From contig JAJIRX010000557.1 of NCBI GenBank assembly GCA_023853785.1, positions 186,001 through 250,000 on the forward strand: DNA of 64,000 nucleotides, read 5' to 3'. Every line of letters begins with the position of its first letter. Positions within the stretch are counted from its first letter, which is position 1. The DNA is from Psilocybe azurescens. Lineage: Eukaryota > Basidiomycota > Agaricomycetes > Agaricales > Agrocybaceae. The notes beneath the pieces were generated by a model. The model saw only the letters and a list, made by a program, of their open reading frames with translations, was not told where the DNA came from and made no database searches. Positions 35,937 to 48,457 of the stretch are shown piece after piece. Made by a program: the position numbers and the translations under genes.

Positions 35937-38287
35937 ATGACCAAGGAACAAGATGGATCCCCGCAAACTCTGAAGAAAACACCATCCTCAAACAGTCTGC
36001 GGCCTTCGGCTAGTTCTGTTTTCTATGATTCTTGGTTTCGTTGGGATGTCTTGTCGTCTGAGTGGGATGTTCTATGGCTGTCCACCATCTTGAAGCTCCT
36101 TCTATTCCCATCCTAGTGCGTATCCTGTAGGCATTTCACGTCTTGGAAGCCGAAACTCACATCATGCAGTCGCTCAACGGATTTTGAAGTACATAGGAAC
36201 TGGCTTGCTATTACTCATACTCTTCCCATTTCAAAATGGTACTACGACGTGCGTCTTCATGACAAATTTCCGGGTCATATTTTGACGAGAAATACAGACG
36301 ACGTCGGAATGGAGTGACTGTCATCTCCCTGGTCATGATATTGTCCTTGCTAACCTGAATTATTAGCGTTGGATTATCCTCCTTTCTTCGCCTACTTTGA
36401 GAAGCTTATGTCTGTACCGGCTTCCCTCATTGACCCTAAAATCGTCGACCTTAATAACCTCAACTACGGTGCATGGTCCGTCGTAGCATACCAAAGAAGT
36501 ACTGTCATTATTACGGAACTAGTGTTAGGCGTCGTGCTGCTCAAGTGAGTCTTTGAGTCTTTGAAAGTCGCTGCTAGTAACAATAGTTCTTGAAAGGTTT
36601 ATCAGGGGCTCTATAGAACCTCCGATACAGCGGATTATATCTGCTTCCATTTTTCTCCACCCTGGATTTTTGATTGTCGACCATATACATTTTCAATACA
36701 ACGGTTTCATGTACGGAATACTGCTCTGGTCTATCCTCCTGGCTCGTAATGTGAGCTCATTCATGGCTACAATATCTGTTTTAATTGACACCTACTTCCT
36801 ATAATTTAGAGCAATAAACTTGCTAGCGGGGTTCTATTCGCCGTGCTGCTCAACTTCAAGCATATCTACATGTACCTTGCGGTACGCTATTTAGGCAAGA
36901 TCACACGGTGCAACTGACTCAATCAATCTCCAGCCAGCATACTTCGTTTACCTCCTTCGCTCTTTCTGTTTATCTTCAACTGGGCAAGTACATGTCAAGA
37001 ACTTTCTTTCGTTGGCCAATGCAGTTATTGCAGTATTCGTGGTATCTCTCGGACCCTTTGCTCTCATGGGCCAAATACCCCAGCTACTTTCTAGGCTATT
37101 TCCCTTTACGCGTGGATTAAACCATGCCTATTGGGCCCCTAATTTCTGGGCCTTGGTAACAGCCGCAGATCGAGTACTATTGAAATGTACGAGTGCTGGC
37201 TTCGATTAACACAAGAGACAACAATAATGCTATGCTCTAGATGCTCAGCTTACAGGTGCTAATATAATCATCAACGACTCTGGGGTCGCATCTACCTCTA
37301 GGGGTCTTGTTGGAGATACTGTTTTTGCCGTTCTCCCTAATGTAAAACCGATTCATACTTTCATCGTCACCGTTGCTCTTCAAGCAGTATGTTTCTCTCT
37401 ATTTTGTCGTTGTCTGGGACTATTATAGAATTTCAATAGGTCTGGCTGGTAAAACTATGGACGAACCCATCGTACAAGTCCTTCTTAACAGCTTTGACAC
37501 TTTCAGGATGGACATCATTTCTATTTGGATGGCATGTCCACGAGAAAGCCGTCTTACTGGTTCTTATTCCTCTCAGGTAAGAACTTGTGTTCTCGTTATC
37601 TGGAAAGGTTGATAACACGGCCACATAGCCTTCTTGCAGCCGAAAGGCAAGCTTATTTCAGGACCTTTGTACTTGCGAGCGTAGCAGGAGTCTTCTCCCT
37701 GTTTCCTTTGATCTTCACACCAGCAGGTTCGGAGGCTTTCAATTTGCGGATCAAATGCTCCGTTTTTCGCAAACTGATTCGTTTCTCACAGAATCTATCA
37801 TCAAGGTGGTTTACTCCACAGTTTGGATCGCTGCCGTTTATATCCCTCTGAGCCGCCGTGTATACGAGTGAGCTAAAAACCACCACCGCCCGCCTTCCTC
37901 CTAACTCCGCTCATATTCATTTGGTTTATTAGATACCCTAATTCCATCTCGCTGGTAGTTATGGACGCTGTGGAGAAAGTGTATTTGGCTGGATTCCCTC
38001 TTCTGTTAATGTTTGTCTCCGTTTTCCCCCTTTCAGGGGGCAAGTCGACTGTTAACAGCGCCTCGACGTCTATGGAAACTTGCTTGTCTACCGACGGCTT
38101 CTCTTGTCCTGAACCGCAAACTGGTTTGGCCCAGGACTCTTTGTCGGCGGCCCCGATGGAATTTTTACCGTTAATGATGACGAGTATTTACTGTGCCATT
38201 GGGCTGGTATGGAGTTTCTTGAGGCTGGGTTTCATTTACTTGCAAGAAGAGTCGAAATACCAAGGGCAGCTGAGTGAAATCAAATAG
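35937..38287 (+). CDS. ALG8: Dolichyl-P-Glc alpha-1,3-glucosyltransferase Alg8
   Basis: Alg8 adds the second glucose to the lipid-linked N-glycan precursor in the ER lumen. About twelve exons join without a frame break to a protein of about 570-580 residues. The family signature is spread over small exons: [20 protein letters not shown], then [82 protein letters not shown], and [14 protein letters not shown] near the end. Many hydrophobic helices are evident, as expected of an ALG6/ALG8 membrane enzyme. The N-terminal 25 residues are a Ser-rich cytosolic leader. The gene is convergent with DRG1 (96 bp between stops). Confidence 0.95.
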
Positions 38288-38383
38288 ATGTTGATACATA
38301 TGAATGTATGATTAAAGCTACATTTCGAACAATGCTAGCACGTTGACAAGAGATCCGCGGGTACAGGGGAGAAGTACAGAAAT

Positions 38384-40274
38384 TTACTTCTTAGAGATGT
38401 GGACAACTGTCGAAAAAGAGCAAGTCCAATCAGTGATCTGTTCCTTGGTGGAGCGATAAATATAGATAAGATGAATTACCATCTTCATCTTCTAAGATGT
38501 GGTCTAAGCCAACTTTCTGCCCGCGTGAATGTTTTGCGCTAGCACCCCAAACGATAGCACTGTGAAAGAGGTCACTATCTGGACTGTGAGGCTGTGAAGA
38601 AAGAGACCGACTATTTCATTTGTTTCGCAATTTCTTTGTGGATGGAATTACAGAAATCTTCTACCGAACATTTTCCACGACGAAGAACAACTGGAGAGTT
38701 GTAATCTGGAGCCAAACCGCGTGGTTTGGTGTAGACGCGGACGAGGTTCAGGGTTTCCCACATCATCACGATGAGCTCGTCGATGTTGAGCCATTCTTTG
38801 GATGAGATAGGAACAGACATGGGAATCTTGTAACTGTACAAGCAACATCAGAATGAAGTTGAAAACGGAACACATGGAGACTAACAGAAGATCCAATTCT
38901 TCGATCGAGATTGCATCAATCTGCCAACGGAAAGCGGTCAGGGGAGCTCGAGGATAAACGGTTCAATCGTGTTGACCTTGTTCAGTACCTGTGCAGGTAA
39001 TTAAGAGATGAGTATCATGACATTAATTAGGCGACTGGAAGACATACATAGATGGCTGGAATGTAGACTCTAAATTTGGTCGAGTTATGAGCTGCATATT
39101 TCCGCAAAGTTTGACAAAACCCACCTGTTTCCTTCTATCACATCTACCAGGTCGTCTGCGGTCGCATTTGGTTCTCTGATGGCGATATCTACATTGTTAA
39201 GTTTGTATTCACTGAGAATGGCTTTGATCTCATCCTGGTCAATATTTGTTAGCGGCACGGTGTTCGTAATGGCAATGCCGCCCTTCTCCTTCTTGCGAAC
39301 CAAGATCGCTGGTGGCTTTTTGTTCAACCGAATACCGAACCCTTCCAGTTCTGATTCGATGAGCTTTTATCGCCGAGAGGTTTTAGGACATCGAGAACGA
39401 TGAAAATAAGATTACATGTTCGTGCAACTAGTTTGAGGATTTAGTTGGATTAGGCCTTAGCTGATAATGTAGACAGGCGTCCGTACCGGCAATAACTGTG
39501 ATAGCGAGACGTTAAGGGATACATATTACGGCTAGTGGAGGATTTGGGCGCACCTTGTCGACCTCGACCTCTGCCATCTGCGGCTCCTTCAATAATACCG
39601 GCTACGGAGCGGAGTGAGCTTGGACACAACAGTGTGCAGAAAACGACATACGAAGATCGAGAATCTGAATGGGAGCGCCATGAACTTTTACAGTGCCCGG
39701 AACCGTTGTAAGAGTGGTGAAATCGATTTCTGAAGCTTCGGAGTGGGTGCCGGTGAGTTTTGACATAAGCGTGGACTGTACATAACGGAAGATCTAGCCG
39801 GGGTAAAGGGTTTAGAAGAGCGGGCTTAACTTACCTTTCCTACTGAGGGAAAGCCCACAAAGCCGACTGATGCTATTCCGGTTCTGATGTATTGTTAACA
39901 AGCCGTTTGGGTTGATGAAAAATGTATGTACATACCTTGCGACATCGAAACCTAGCCCTCCCCCTCCCCCCCTCCTCCAGAGCTCGGAGGGGCGATTAGA
40001 TCACGCCGGAGTTTGGCAAGCTTGGCTTTGAGCTGACCGATGTGGTAGCTCGTGGCCTTATTTTTTGGGCTGGGAGAGATTAATGTAAGAGGAGATGATG
40101 ATCTGAGATGGGGTAAACGCACTCTTAGCCTAGAAGAGTGAAAAAGTCAGAGAAGGAAGAACAATAAATTGACAGTTACGTGCCATTTCATCTTCGATTT
40201 CCTGTAGAAAGGATAAGGCATTTGACGGAGAAGAATAGACAATAAGGTACCTTTATTTTCTGGATTGTGGTCAT
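38384..40274 (-). CDS. DRG1/Rbg1 family GTPase
   Basis: This is an Obg-like GTPase that works with Dfrp1/Tma46 on translating ribosomes. It has about 370 residues over a dozen small exons. G motifs: [10 protein letters not shown] (P-loop, split by an intron), [35 protein letters not shown], and then the C-terminal TGS domain ([20 protein letters not shown]) ending DEDVVHISKK. The start [15 protein letters not shown] matches the family. The residues that should follow ([12 protein letters not shown]) need a 7-nt exon (40123-40129), a GC-type donor and one more A in the run 40066-40061. Further single missing bases are inferred in the G7 run (minus strand) 39972-39966, within the [12 protein letters not shown] loop, and in the A4 run 39368-39365 ([13 protein letters not shown]). 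It is divergent from the KCH gene. Confidence 0.9.
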
Positions 40275-40544
40275 TGTGCAAGTGTGCTTCGGAGTTTGCC
40301 GAATGATGGTTGCTGGTTTGGTGATCATTGTTTCCTGTTCGCTCTCCTCACCAGTCTGGCCTGTCGAGCTTGGCCCTGCTAGCTGTCTCTCACTACGCCC
40401 TCCAGCGACCCACTCTCACTCACTTACACTCTTTAACAGTGATTCAGTAAACGCGTATGCCACTGGCTGGTCTCCGCCCTAAACACTCGTCCTAGTATCC
40501 TATAACAACACCCTTTCCCCCACAGAATTCATCCCTCCCGTACA

Positions 40545-42423
40545 ATGTGTAATTGCGGTGGTCCAAAGTGGAAGCGAGAGGTCGTTCCAGATCACAAGGT
40601 ATGCTGCATTCATCATCATCCTCTGGCGCTGTGGCTGACCAGCTTCCAGTTCGATTTCGTTAACACCGCAGAGTTCACCGACAATGGTTTCATGATGCGC
40701 GTCAAGTGCGTCCCTTCATTTCTGTATCCCTGCCGCTCTCATCTTTTCCCAAAGGTACCTCTGGCTATACGTCATCGTCCTCAAGTCCTTCCTCGTCTAC
40801 ATGTCCGATATCTTCTCCGCCATAACCATGTTAACGACTACGAATTGGTCCAATCAAATTTTTCTGAAATGCCCGGACATTAAGGGCTGTTTCTTCATCC
40901 CTTTCAACACGGGTAAATGGTTGTTCGTCAGTTGTATCATCGTATCATTTCTCCTGGTGTGTCCGCTCCTTATCCGTCGTTTCTTCAACGTATCCCCTCA
41001 TTCTTTTCTCCTCAGTTGGCCTACGAATCAAGGAAAGCTAAGAAAATCATCGCCAGCCGAGATATCTCTTATGCATTCACAAACATCATGGCGAACAACT
41101 ACTATTCTCTCCGTATGTTTGAAACGGACGTCTACGCCATGCGCCCGGCTGACTTGATGTTACTTAGGCTCTTACGATCACTTTTGTTTCTTTGACCATA
41201 TCAGCAACTCTACCAAGACCAGCGACGACTTTGCGTTCTTTGTCTTCTTCGTCTTCAAGAGTAATTATCTCCACTCTACTTATTTTACTCCTGTCATTTA
41301 ACCATTTATATACAGGCTGGAAACGATTGATATTGGCTGATACTCCCCGTCAAACGATCAACGCTCTTACCCTATATGCTGTCTATCTTGTCAGAAAAGA
41401 CCCGAAGAAAAACTGGTATGATGTATCTCAATACTTCGCCGGCAACACCATGTCTACCTCAGCTTTGACCGTGACGTCGTTCTTCACCGTTGTCGTATGC
41501 CTGGGTTCTCTTTTGCTGCTGGTCGTCGCAGGAATCTGCTATATTCCTCTCCTATTGCATATCCGTGGTAATCTGAAGGTCAGCAGGTTTGTTTTAATAG
41601 TCATGAACTCTACTAAAACCCCTCGAACAGGAATACTGCTGCCATAAAGTTGACAAAGTATGCCGTTACCTCTCGATTTGGGTTTTATTACTCACAAACT
41701 TTACTATAGCGTATTGGAGTAATTATCAAACGAAAGCAGAAAGAGCGTCGTCTGGAAGCAGACAAACTCGCTCAGAAAGAGGCCTTGGGAGATTATTCAC
41801 ATCTCAAGAATAAGAAGGGTGAACTTATTGCACAGCCTCTCCCTCAACCGACTCTCCCGAATCTTTCAGTCGACGATGATGATGACTCGTCAATCAACAC
41901 CCGGGTTGCGCCCAGTACACATACCAAAGACTATTATCCCTATCAAAATGATAAAGAGTATCCTCCCATGCCCGCTTATAATCCACATTCACCACATCAA
42001 GCTCCAGGCAACTATTACAATCCATCCTCCGCCACTCTAGGCTACGATGACCCTACATATCCTCAATACGGGTACGACGACAACGAAAGTACCGTGAATT
42101 TGGCCGCTTCGGCTGCTCCGTTTGCCCATGATCCAATCAGTCGACAAGGCAGTCCATACGGGTCATCGCATCCTGGCAGTTACGATCCACACGACGTATA
42201 TCAAGGTCGTGCTGGATCAATACCACCCCAACACCAGGCGCAGAGACCACCGCCCCTCGGTCAGGCGTCGAGCGGGCTGGCGTATGACGATTCGGCTGAT
42301 TACCGACCTCAGCAGCATATGTATTCATCAGGGTCTCCAGCGCCCAATCCTTATGGTGGGTACTCGAGTCCTGCGAATACAATGGGACCCCTGGCACCGG
42401 GGGTCAAGAGGGAGAAATTATGA
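40545..42423 (+). CDS. KCH-family (Kch1/Prm6-like) potassium transporter
   Basis: Kch1-type proteins are fungal plasma-membrane proteins needed for low-affinity K+ uptake and linked to calcium influx. Eight exons join without a frame break to about 500 residues. The N-terminal half is membrane-embedded: YLWLYVIVLKSFLVYMSDIF, WLFVSCIIVSFLL, SRDISYAFTNIMANNYYSLR, SYDHFCFFDHISNSTKTSDD, ADTPRQTINALTLYAVYL, and TVVVCLGSLLLLVVAGICYI followed by IRGNLKEYCCHKVDKRI. All of these match the KCH domain. The C-terminal 200 residues form a Pro/Tyr/His-rich cytosolic tail with many PYGG- and YGSSHPGS-like repeats. Confidence 0.88.
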
Positions 42424-42775
42424 TGAAGAAGTTGCGCATGGAAGAGGACAGCCGCGTCAGATGTAATATATAGGGTTTCACTAGAACAATTTCCCTTTTT
42501 CTCCGTTTTCGACACCTTGATTTTCATCAGCATTATTTTGTGATTCTCGTTTTCCCGCTATTTCCAGGCTACCGTGTTTGGTGTATAACAATATCTTCTT
42601 TAATTGAAATTTCGTTGAAGCGAAATATTTTGTCAATTATGCAAGAGCATCAAGCCTACAGTTGATTCCACTAACAAGTTATTCTAATAGAAATAAGTAC
42701 TACATGTCCATAACAATATATCGAATCCCCTATACTACTTTGCCCATGAACCTTCTTAAGCTCAAAGCCCCTAAA
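42424..42775. other. Intergenic gap between convergent KCH and VTI1 genes
   Basis: This is 352 bp of AT-rich sequence that presumably carries both 3' UTRs. No gene or repeat is seen. Confidence 0.45.
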
Positions 42776-43719
42776 TCAACCCGACAATTTCTCCCAGATG
42801 ATTATAACAATGAGGAGAACAAGCACCCCGATAATACTGTAAGTGACGGCCCGCTGTTGATACATTCTACATATAATACATCAGATAAATCTACGTAGAT
42901 GGGCTCAACACTGAGCTAAAGATAGGGCGGTTCACATACCTTCGAACCATCTTCTTCAGTGTACCGGACGCGCGGTCTATAGCCAGATCTGCTCTTTGCA
43001 ACTAATAAAACATCGCCAATTAGAATAACATATAATTAACAAGGAGGAAGGAAAGCATTGGACGAACAGTGTTTCTTGAGTTCTCGATTTGCTCCCTCTG
43101 TGTTCGCAAGTTCATAAGAATATCAGCGCCTTGGTTCTCCGTCTCGATAGCAATTTGCTGAGACTGTTGCAGACGCTTGGTGCCTTCCTCAAGCAGAGAG
43201 GTTCCAGCAAGCAGCCTAGTTCTATCGCTCGATGGTCCGTATGGGTCGTCTGAAGATGGATAGCCCCCTGGATTGGTAGACGAGGACAGCAGATCCATGC
43301 GAGCAAGTTGGGCGCGGGAGTCGACGAGGAGTTTCTTATGTTTCGAGAGCTCTGCCTTGGCTGAGCGCAGACGTGATTGGTATTGGGCACGGACAGATTG
43401 GGGTATCCCTTGTATTTCTATTTCCATTTGAGAGACCTAAGGAACGCATGTAAGAATGTGCTCGGTATGAACAAGAGATCATGGACATATACCATTTCGT
43501 CGGCCTCGTCTAGTTCCATCTCTACCCTCCGCAGACTAGCCTTCCTCTGTTCTGACAAATTTACAGCGTATTAACATACAGACGCCCAGCATAGGAAGAA
43601 ATGGATTAAATACCTTTGTCTGTTCCTTCACTAACATCAAGTTTCTGGTGTATGGTTTCAATGAATTGGAGAAAATCTTGCTCGTAAGAGTCAAACAAGG
43701 CAGTCGGTGAGGTATCCAT
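42776..43719 (-). CDS. VTI1: Vti1, Qb-SNARE
   Basis: Vti1 drives membrane fusion at the Golgi, endosomes and vacuole. Exons from the ATG at 43719 join in frame to a protein of about 230 residues: MDTSPTALFDSYEQDFLQFI, KASLRRVEMELDEADEM, QMEIEIQGIPQSVRAQYQSR (V-SNARE N-terminal domain), then the SNARE helix TENQGADILMNLRTQREQIE, whose central Gln marks a Q-SNARE. A 77-nt intron then leads to RRMYQQRAVTYSIIGVLVLL and a C-terminal transmembrane anchor ending WEKLSG. No frame break is needed. Confidence 0.93.
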
Positions 43720-43918
43720 ATTGTCGTAGCAAGGTTCGTGAGCTTCTTTCCACCAGGGAAGGGAAGTAGTAAGTTTATGGGTGTCGAGAGTATGATAATT
43801 GTTATGTCAAGAGCCACGCAGCGACTGACGGCAGTCACAGCCACAGCATATGCACTGGCCACATTAGGAAATGGACGCCTGTGTTGCAAGAATTTCAAGT
43901 TCTTTCGATTCAGCAGCC

Positions 43919-45013
43919 ATGTCGAGTAATGCGTATGTCTCCCTATCGTCTCAGTTAACAGCCGTTCTCAATGTATTGATGCAGTGTGTCGCTTTATCTG
44001 GACCCCCAGATTCGAGACTGGGTCCTGTTTCCGATTACGTTGGTGATGGTACGTGTCGACCTCGGCCTGTTGACGAACCACTCACAAGTACCTGTTAGAT
44101 ATTGGTGGGCATTCTTAGACATTATGTCGTGATGCTGCTACAGTCACCGCCCAAAGTACTCTCAAAGGCTGCTATGCGTGAACAGTAAGCACTCAACTCA
44201 CTGTCAATGTGCAGAATTGTGTGTTCACGCAGTGTTTCTCAGACGGGCCTTGACGCGTTCACAAATTCTCCGCGCTACCGCCTCCAACTCACCTATACCA
44301 TCGCCATACTATTCTTCGATATCGCAACATCTTTCTGATGCCTTTGCTGCTGGCGCATACCTTAAAGACGGACCACCCAAGGGCGATAACTCTTCCGCTC
44401 CACCTAATCCCATAACGGACCCAGCCGCTATGGACGGTATGATGGCAGGCATGAAGACCCAGATGGTGATGATGGTCCCTCAGATGGTCATCATGGGGTG
44501 GATCAACTTTTTCTTCCAAGGCTTCGTGTTAAGTGAGTCAAGAGCCCCGTTTCTAGGTTGAATCCGATAACCTAACCGAGGCCATTTATCAAACAGTCAA
44601 ACTTCCTTTCCCGTTAACACTTGGATTCAAAACTATGCTTCAACGCGGTATCGAGACCCCTGATATGGATGTTCGATGGGTCTCATCATTATCCTGGTAC
44701 TTCCTCAACTTCTTTGGTTTGAACGGCTTGTACCGACTCATCCTCGGCGACGCTAATTGTACGTTTTGGGCTTCTGTTAATTACCGCTTCACTTTGCTGA
44801 ACTTGATATCCTCCAGCTGCTGATTCTTCGCGAGATATGACAGCATCTCCTTTTGCGGCTGGTGCGACCGCGGCTGGCCCACAAGACTTCACTAAATTAT
44901 TCAAGGCCGAGAAGGACAATCTTGAATTTTCCGAAGGCCTTCATAACTGGGTCGGCAATGATGTAGAAAATAGAGTGCTTCGAAAGTATGGCAAACTCGC
45001 TCCAGCTTACTAA
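43919..45013 (+). CDS. EMC3: ER membrane protein complex subunit 3
   Basis: Emc3 is the Oxa1/YidC-like core of the ER membrane insertase EMC. The first exon holds only MSSNA (43919 to 43932); a GTATGT...GCAG intron then joins to [20 protein letters not shown], the conserved N-terminus. Next come [40 protein letters not shown] (helix 2), [40 protein letters not shown] and [20 protein letters not shown]. It ends with [17 protein letters not shown], for about 270 residues. The frame is intact. It is divergent from VTI1 (199 bp) and convergent with NCS1. Confidence 0.95.
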
Positions 45014-45337
45014 TTAGTAAAATATAATTTATTTCGCCTCGGAAATAGAGCAGCTAGGAGAGCGAGAAGATGATACAAACTCCAGAGGCCAAGCTACGAT
45101 TCATTTGGGTTGTTTACAAGAATATAAGTCAAGCTAAAAAAAAGTACTGCGCTGAGCCCATGGCCCATGGCCAAGTCTGTAAAGCATATCGATGGGCATC
45201 ACCAGCGCCAAAACCGGTTAGAAAGGATAACCAGAACGAGAATGAAAGAAAAGGAGATCCTGTGCATCTGGCTTGGGTGACCTGTTCACATTGGTGATAA
45301 CAATTGACTCACGGAAGCCTGAGGTAACTGGAAGGCT
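45014..45337. other. Intergenic gap between convergent EMC3 and NCS1
   Basis: These 324 bp lie between two 3' ends. A short plus-strand reading frame at 45070-45297 has no recognisable feature and is taken as chance. Confidence 0.45.
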
Positions 45338-46195
45338 CTACACCAAGCCATCGTATAGTGACAGGGCCTAGGAAATTAAAGTGAGTAACGATGACTCATC
45401 TCAAGGGAAATACACTTACCTGAACAATAGTCGGGTCTTGCTTGCTGCCTTCCACGAATTCATCGTACGTGAGTTTAGCATCCTTATCCTTGTCCATGTT
45501 TCTGAAAATTTTGTCGACCCGCTATCAGGGAAGAGTCAGCGCTTGATTCCTCCAGCGAGATAGATGATTGATCATATAGTTACCTTTTCAGGAGTGTCCT
45601 CGTCTGTAGGCAGTTTGACCATTTCACCGGTCATCTTATAGATGGATTGGACAATCTGGAGCATCTCATCGTATGTAATGGTGCCGTCTTTGTCGATGTC
45701 GTAGAGTTGGAAAGCCCCTAAGCGCCGATTTGATTAGGCGCCGCCAGAGAACGGGTAATCAGAGTAAGAAGGCGCACATTTGAGTTTCTCTTCTAGACGG
45801 CCGCGACTCGTCACGCTAAGGGCGCAAATAAACTCTTTAAAGTCGATCTGACCGCTCTTGTCGGCATCGAATACATTGAAGACATAGTCTGCAAACTCAG
45901 CCGGATCGCCGAAGGGGAAGAACTGTTTGTATATCCGACTGAACTCTGCCTTGTCAAGATGGCCAGAGGGGCAGTCTTTCTTGAAGCCTTTGTACCTAGA
46001 AGAAGAAGAGATCTGGTCAATGATGCATGGGTGGGAGCGATAACAAAGATCGACCATTGTTGGAGTTCCTTTTTGTCGACTTGGTATTAAGAAGTAAGTT
46101 TCAGAGGCTAAACGAGAGTGTAATGACTCACAGTAGGTGTTCTTCTGGAGGTCGGCGAGCTGCTCCTGGGACAATTTGCTTTGGGATTTGCCCAT
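45338..46195 (-). CDS. NCS1: Neuronal calcium sensor 1 (frequenin)
   Basis: NCS1 is a myristoylated EF-hand protein that activates phosphatidylinositol 4-kinase in fungi. Six exons from the ATG at 46195 give about 190 residues with no frame break. The N-terminus [13 protein letters not shown] fits N-myristoylation. The first EF-hand is degenerate ([10 protein letters not shown]), and three canonical ones follow: [26 protein letters not shown] and [13 protein letters not shown]. It ends with [16 protein letters not shown], as in other fungal frequenins. Confidence 0.96.
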
Positions 46196-46756
46196 AGTGG
46201 TAGATACTAAGAAGGAAGGGGTTGTGTCGGGTTAACGAAGAAAATTGGCGAAAGGATGAGTCGTTGAACCTTGGCACAAACGTGGGGCAGTGTGAACTTG
46301 TTGAGGCTGTACGCTATCTTATCTACATCTAGTAGGTGTATTGTTACCAAGTTTGGCGGCCTCGAGGACGAAGAAAGGGCATTTTTGACGGTAGAGACTC
46401 GTGGCCTCGGGATGGTGATAGAGCAATTGCGGCTGGAATATATTTTCTTTCTCTTCCACACAGTCATCATGTCGCAGCAACCGTCAGGATACCGCATGTT
46501 GCGGTCAAGGGTACAAATACACAACACTCCTCTTTGGGTTTCTCCATATACCAACATATATCTCTTTTCTCTCTCACCATGTGTTACTCCTCCGGTTCCA
46601 TAGACCAAGCCGTAAACCCATGCCCTATGTGCAAAGTCTATCGATATACAAGGTCGGCCATGGTCCTCAACATTGTCTTTGTCTATATTAACACGTCGTG
46701 TGCCTAGCTGTCCCCACATACGAGAGACATGTCGCAATAGGGCCGCTCATCCGCGC
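46196..46756. other. Divergent promoter region between NCS1 and an unknown gene
   Basis: These 561 bp contain overlapping reading frames on both strands, including a 176-codon one on the minus strand. None shows a family motif, and they overlap each other, so I read the region as non-coding promoter. Confidence 0.4.
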
Positions 46757-48003
46757 ATGGACGTATTTTATCTAACCAATGCTGAGGGTATGTCCTTGAT
46801 CACTCAGGCTTTCACGACCGTTGTTCATCGACCCATCTTCCTAGTCGAGTGTTTCAACGGATGCGGCTTCTGCAAGGTACATATATTTCTTGTCGCATCA
46901 CCTATCATATTCCGTTTTTCTGATCGCCGAGACAGTGGGCACACACAGATCCCCCACCTCCCGCAAAGGAAGCTGGGTACAAGAATCGCGGATGGCCAGG
47001 ATGTTGTCGTCCACCCAGCCCCAGCGAATATGACTTGATAGAGATCGAAGATTGGCCGGCGGTTAAGATCGTCCACGACGTTCCAATCCCCCGACCAATT
47101 GAGGCGATCCTGAAATCCCTCCCGCTCCCATTTAAATTGAACAATGCCCAACCTACGTCCCCAACTAGTCGCAGTTCATCTTCTAAGCCATCGACGTCAT
47201 CTTCAGTTCGCAAGACTAGTGGTGTCCCCACGCCCTCTAAACCCAGTGTATTGTCAACAAAGGCTATGAACACACCTTCTTATAGCCGAGGTAGAAGCCC
47301 CCACGCGACGTCACCAGGAGCGAATCTATCGCGGACACCCAGTGGAACTGCGATCTCATCCTCTGTACCGTCACCATCATCTATGGATACCATTCGCCGT
47401 AAAACTGTGACCTCGGGAACTCCTGATAGGCGTCTTGAGGGCGTGCAATCTACGCACTCCTCCCCTAGCCGGAAAACTATTGACATCGTGAACCCCGTCT
47501 CCCCGCGCCGAGTGTCAAGTGTTCGCCGTCCTACCCTGACTCCGGCGACAACCTCGGTCTCGGTCTCCAAGATCGTCGCTGAGGACAGTCGCTCTCCCCG
47601 AACTACCAATAATCAAGACAACCCTGGGAAACGCAGGCCTTCGCTTTCTGGCTCAGTATCACAACAAGTGCCTAGGAACCCGGTCCAGCTATCCTTCATT
47701 GCACCACGAACTTCGAAGCCCAACGATGACTGTAGCGCATCCAGCAGCAGCGGCAGCAGCGACGGTCTAGGCTCGATATCGGACAGCACTGTCACATCGG
47801 AAGGCGGATTTACTGATTATCTATCCGATGAATCGGAAGCAGAACTTCAGAGGCAAGCTGAGGCTAAAGCCATCGTCGTAGCGCAAAATCTACAGGAAGA
47901 AAACGAATTCAAGATGGCTAGACAACAATTAGCGCACATCGACCTCCGGCCGCCCAAATCATGGAATCCTACAAATACCACACCAAAGAAGTTGACCATT
48001 TGA
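46757..48003 (+). CDS. Unknown protein with Cys-rich N-terminus and Ser/Pro-rich body
   Basis: I do not recognise a family. Three exons join in frame to about 375 residues. The first is MDVFYLTNAE, the second CFNGCGFCK preceded by a split VE, and the third starts WAHTDPPPPAKEAGYKNRGW, then PGCCRPPSPSEYDLIEIEDW. The six cysteines within about 45 residues might bind metal or form disulfides. The centre is low-complexity Ser/Thr/Pro/Arg. The C-terminus is acidic then helical (GFTDYLSDESEAELQRQAEA), ending LRPPKSWNPTNTTPKKLTI, which looks conserved. Intron boundaries (GTATGT...CCTAG and GTACAT...GACAG) are good. Confidence 0.6.
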
Positions 48004-48457
48004 GTCGATTTACGTTTGCTTCAGCCAGTATCTCTGTAACAAACTGCCCTGGGGTCATTCTGTTGCAACGGAGGGGGTGATGATGGTGAAATGAATGAAG
48101 AATGGACACGGACATTTATTACTGACTGGCTTTCGTTTTGAGTACTAACTTTAGTATGGAGATACCATCTGCATTCATCATTTTTTCGGTTTAGGGTTTC
48201 TCTCGTTGCGTTGTATATGTAGGATCACCTATCGGAGTACATACAGAACCCACAATGTCACCTGTTTTTTCTATGCAGTTACACACAAGCATCTTGAGAT
48301 TACACCGCTGGACCGTCTCGTATACTTACGCAAACGTCGCGGTCCCGGAGTCTTCTTCAAGCTTCAGGCTCACGTCAGATCACATGGGCAACGAATCTAG
48401 ATATGGTAGTGCACTTAAAAGTGCTGCAGCTGAGCGACCTTGCCTCTTACTCCCTCC
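48004..48457. other. Intergenic gap upstream of the PROPPIN gene
   Basis: These 454 bp lie between tandem genes. A short leader exon of the PROPPIN beginning at an ATG near 48385 is possible but not needed. No repeat is seen. Confidence 0.4.

Noticed and set aside
46207..46737. A 176-codon open frame on the minus strand between NCS1 and an unknown gene
   Set aside because: It overlaps the 5' regions of both flanking genes and other open frames on the opposite strand, and shows no family motif, signal or conserved block.
35275..48003. A functional cluster of ER and secretory genes (VMA21, ALG8, EMC3, VTI1)
   Set aside because: The genes are on both strands, belong to unrelated complexes and are mixed with genes of other roles; chance grouping of housekeeping genes explains it.
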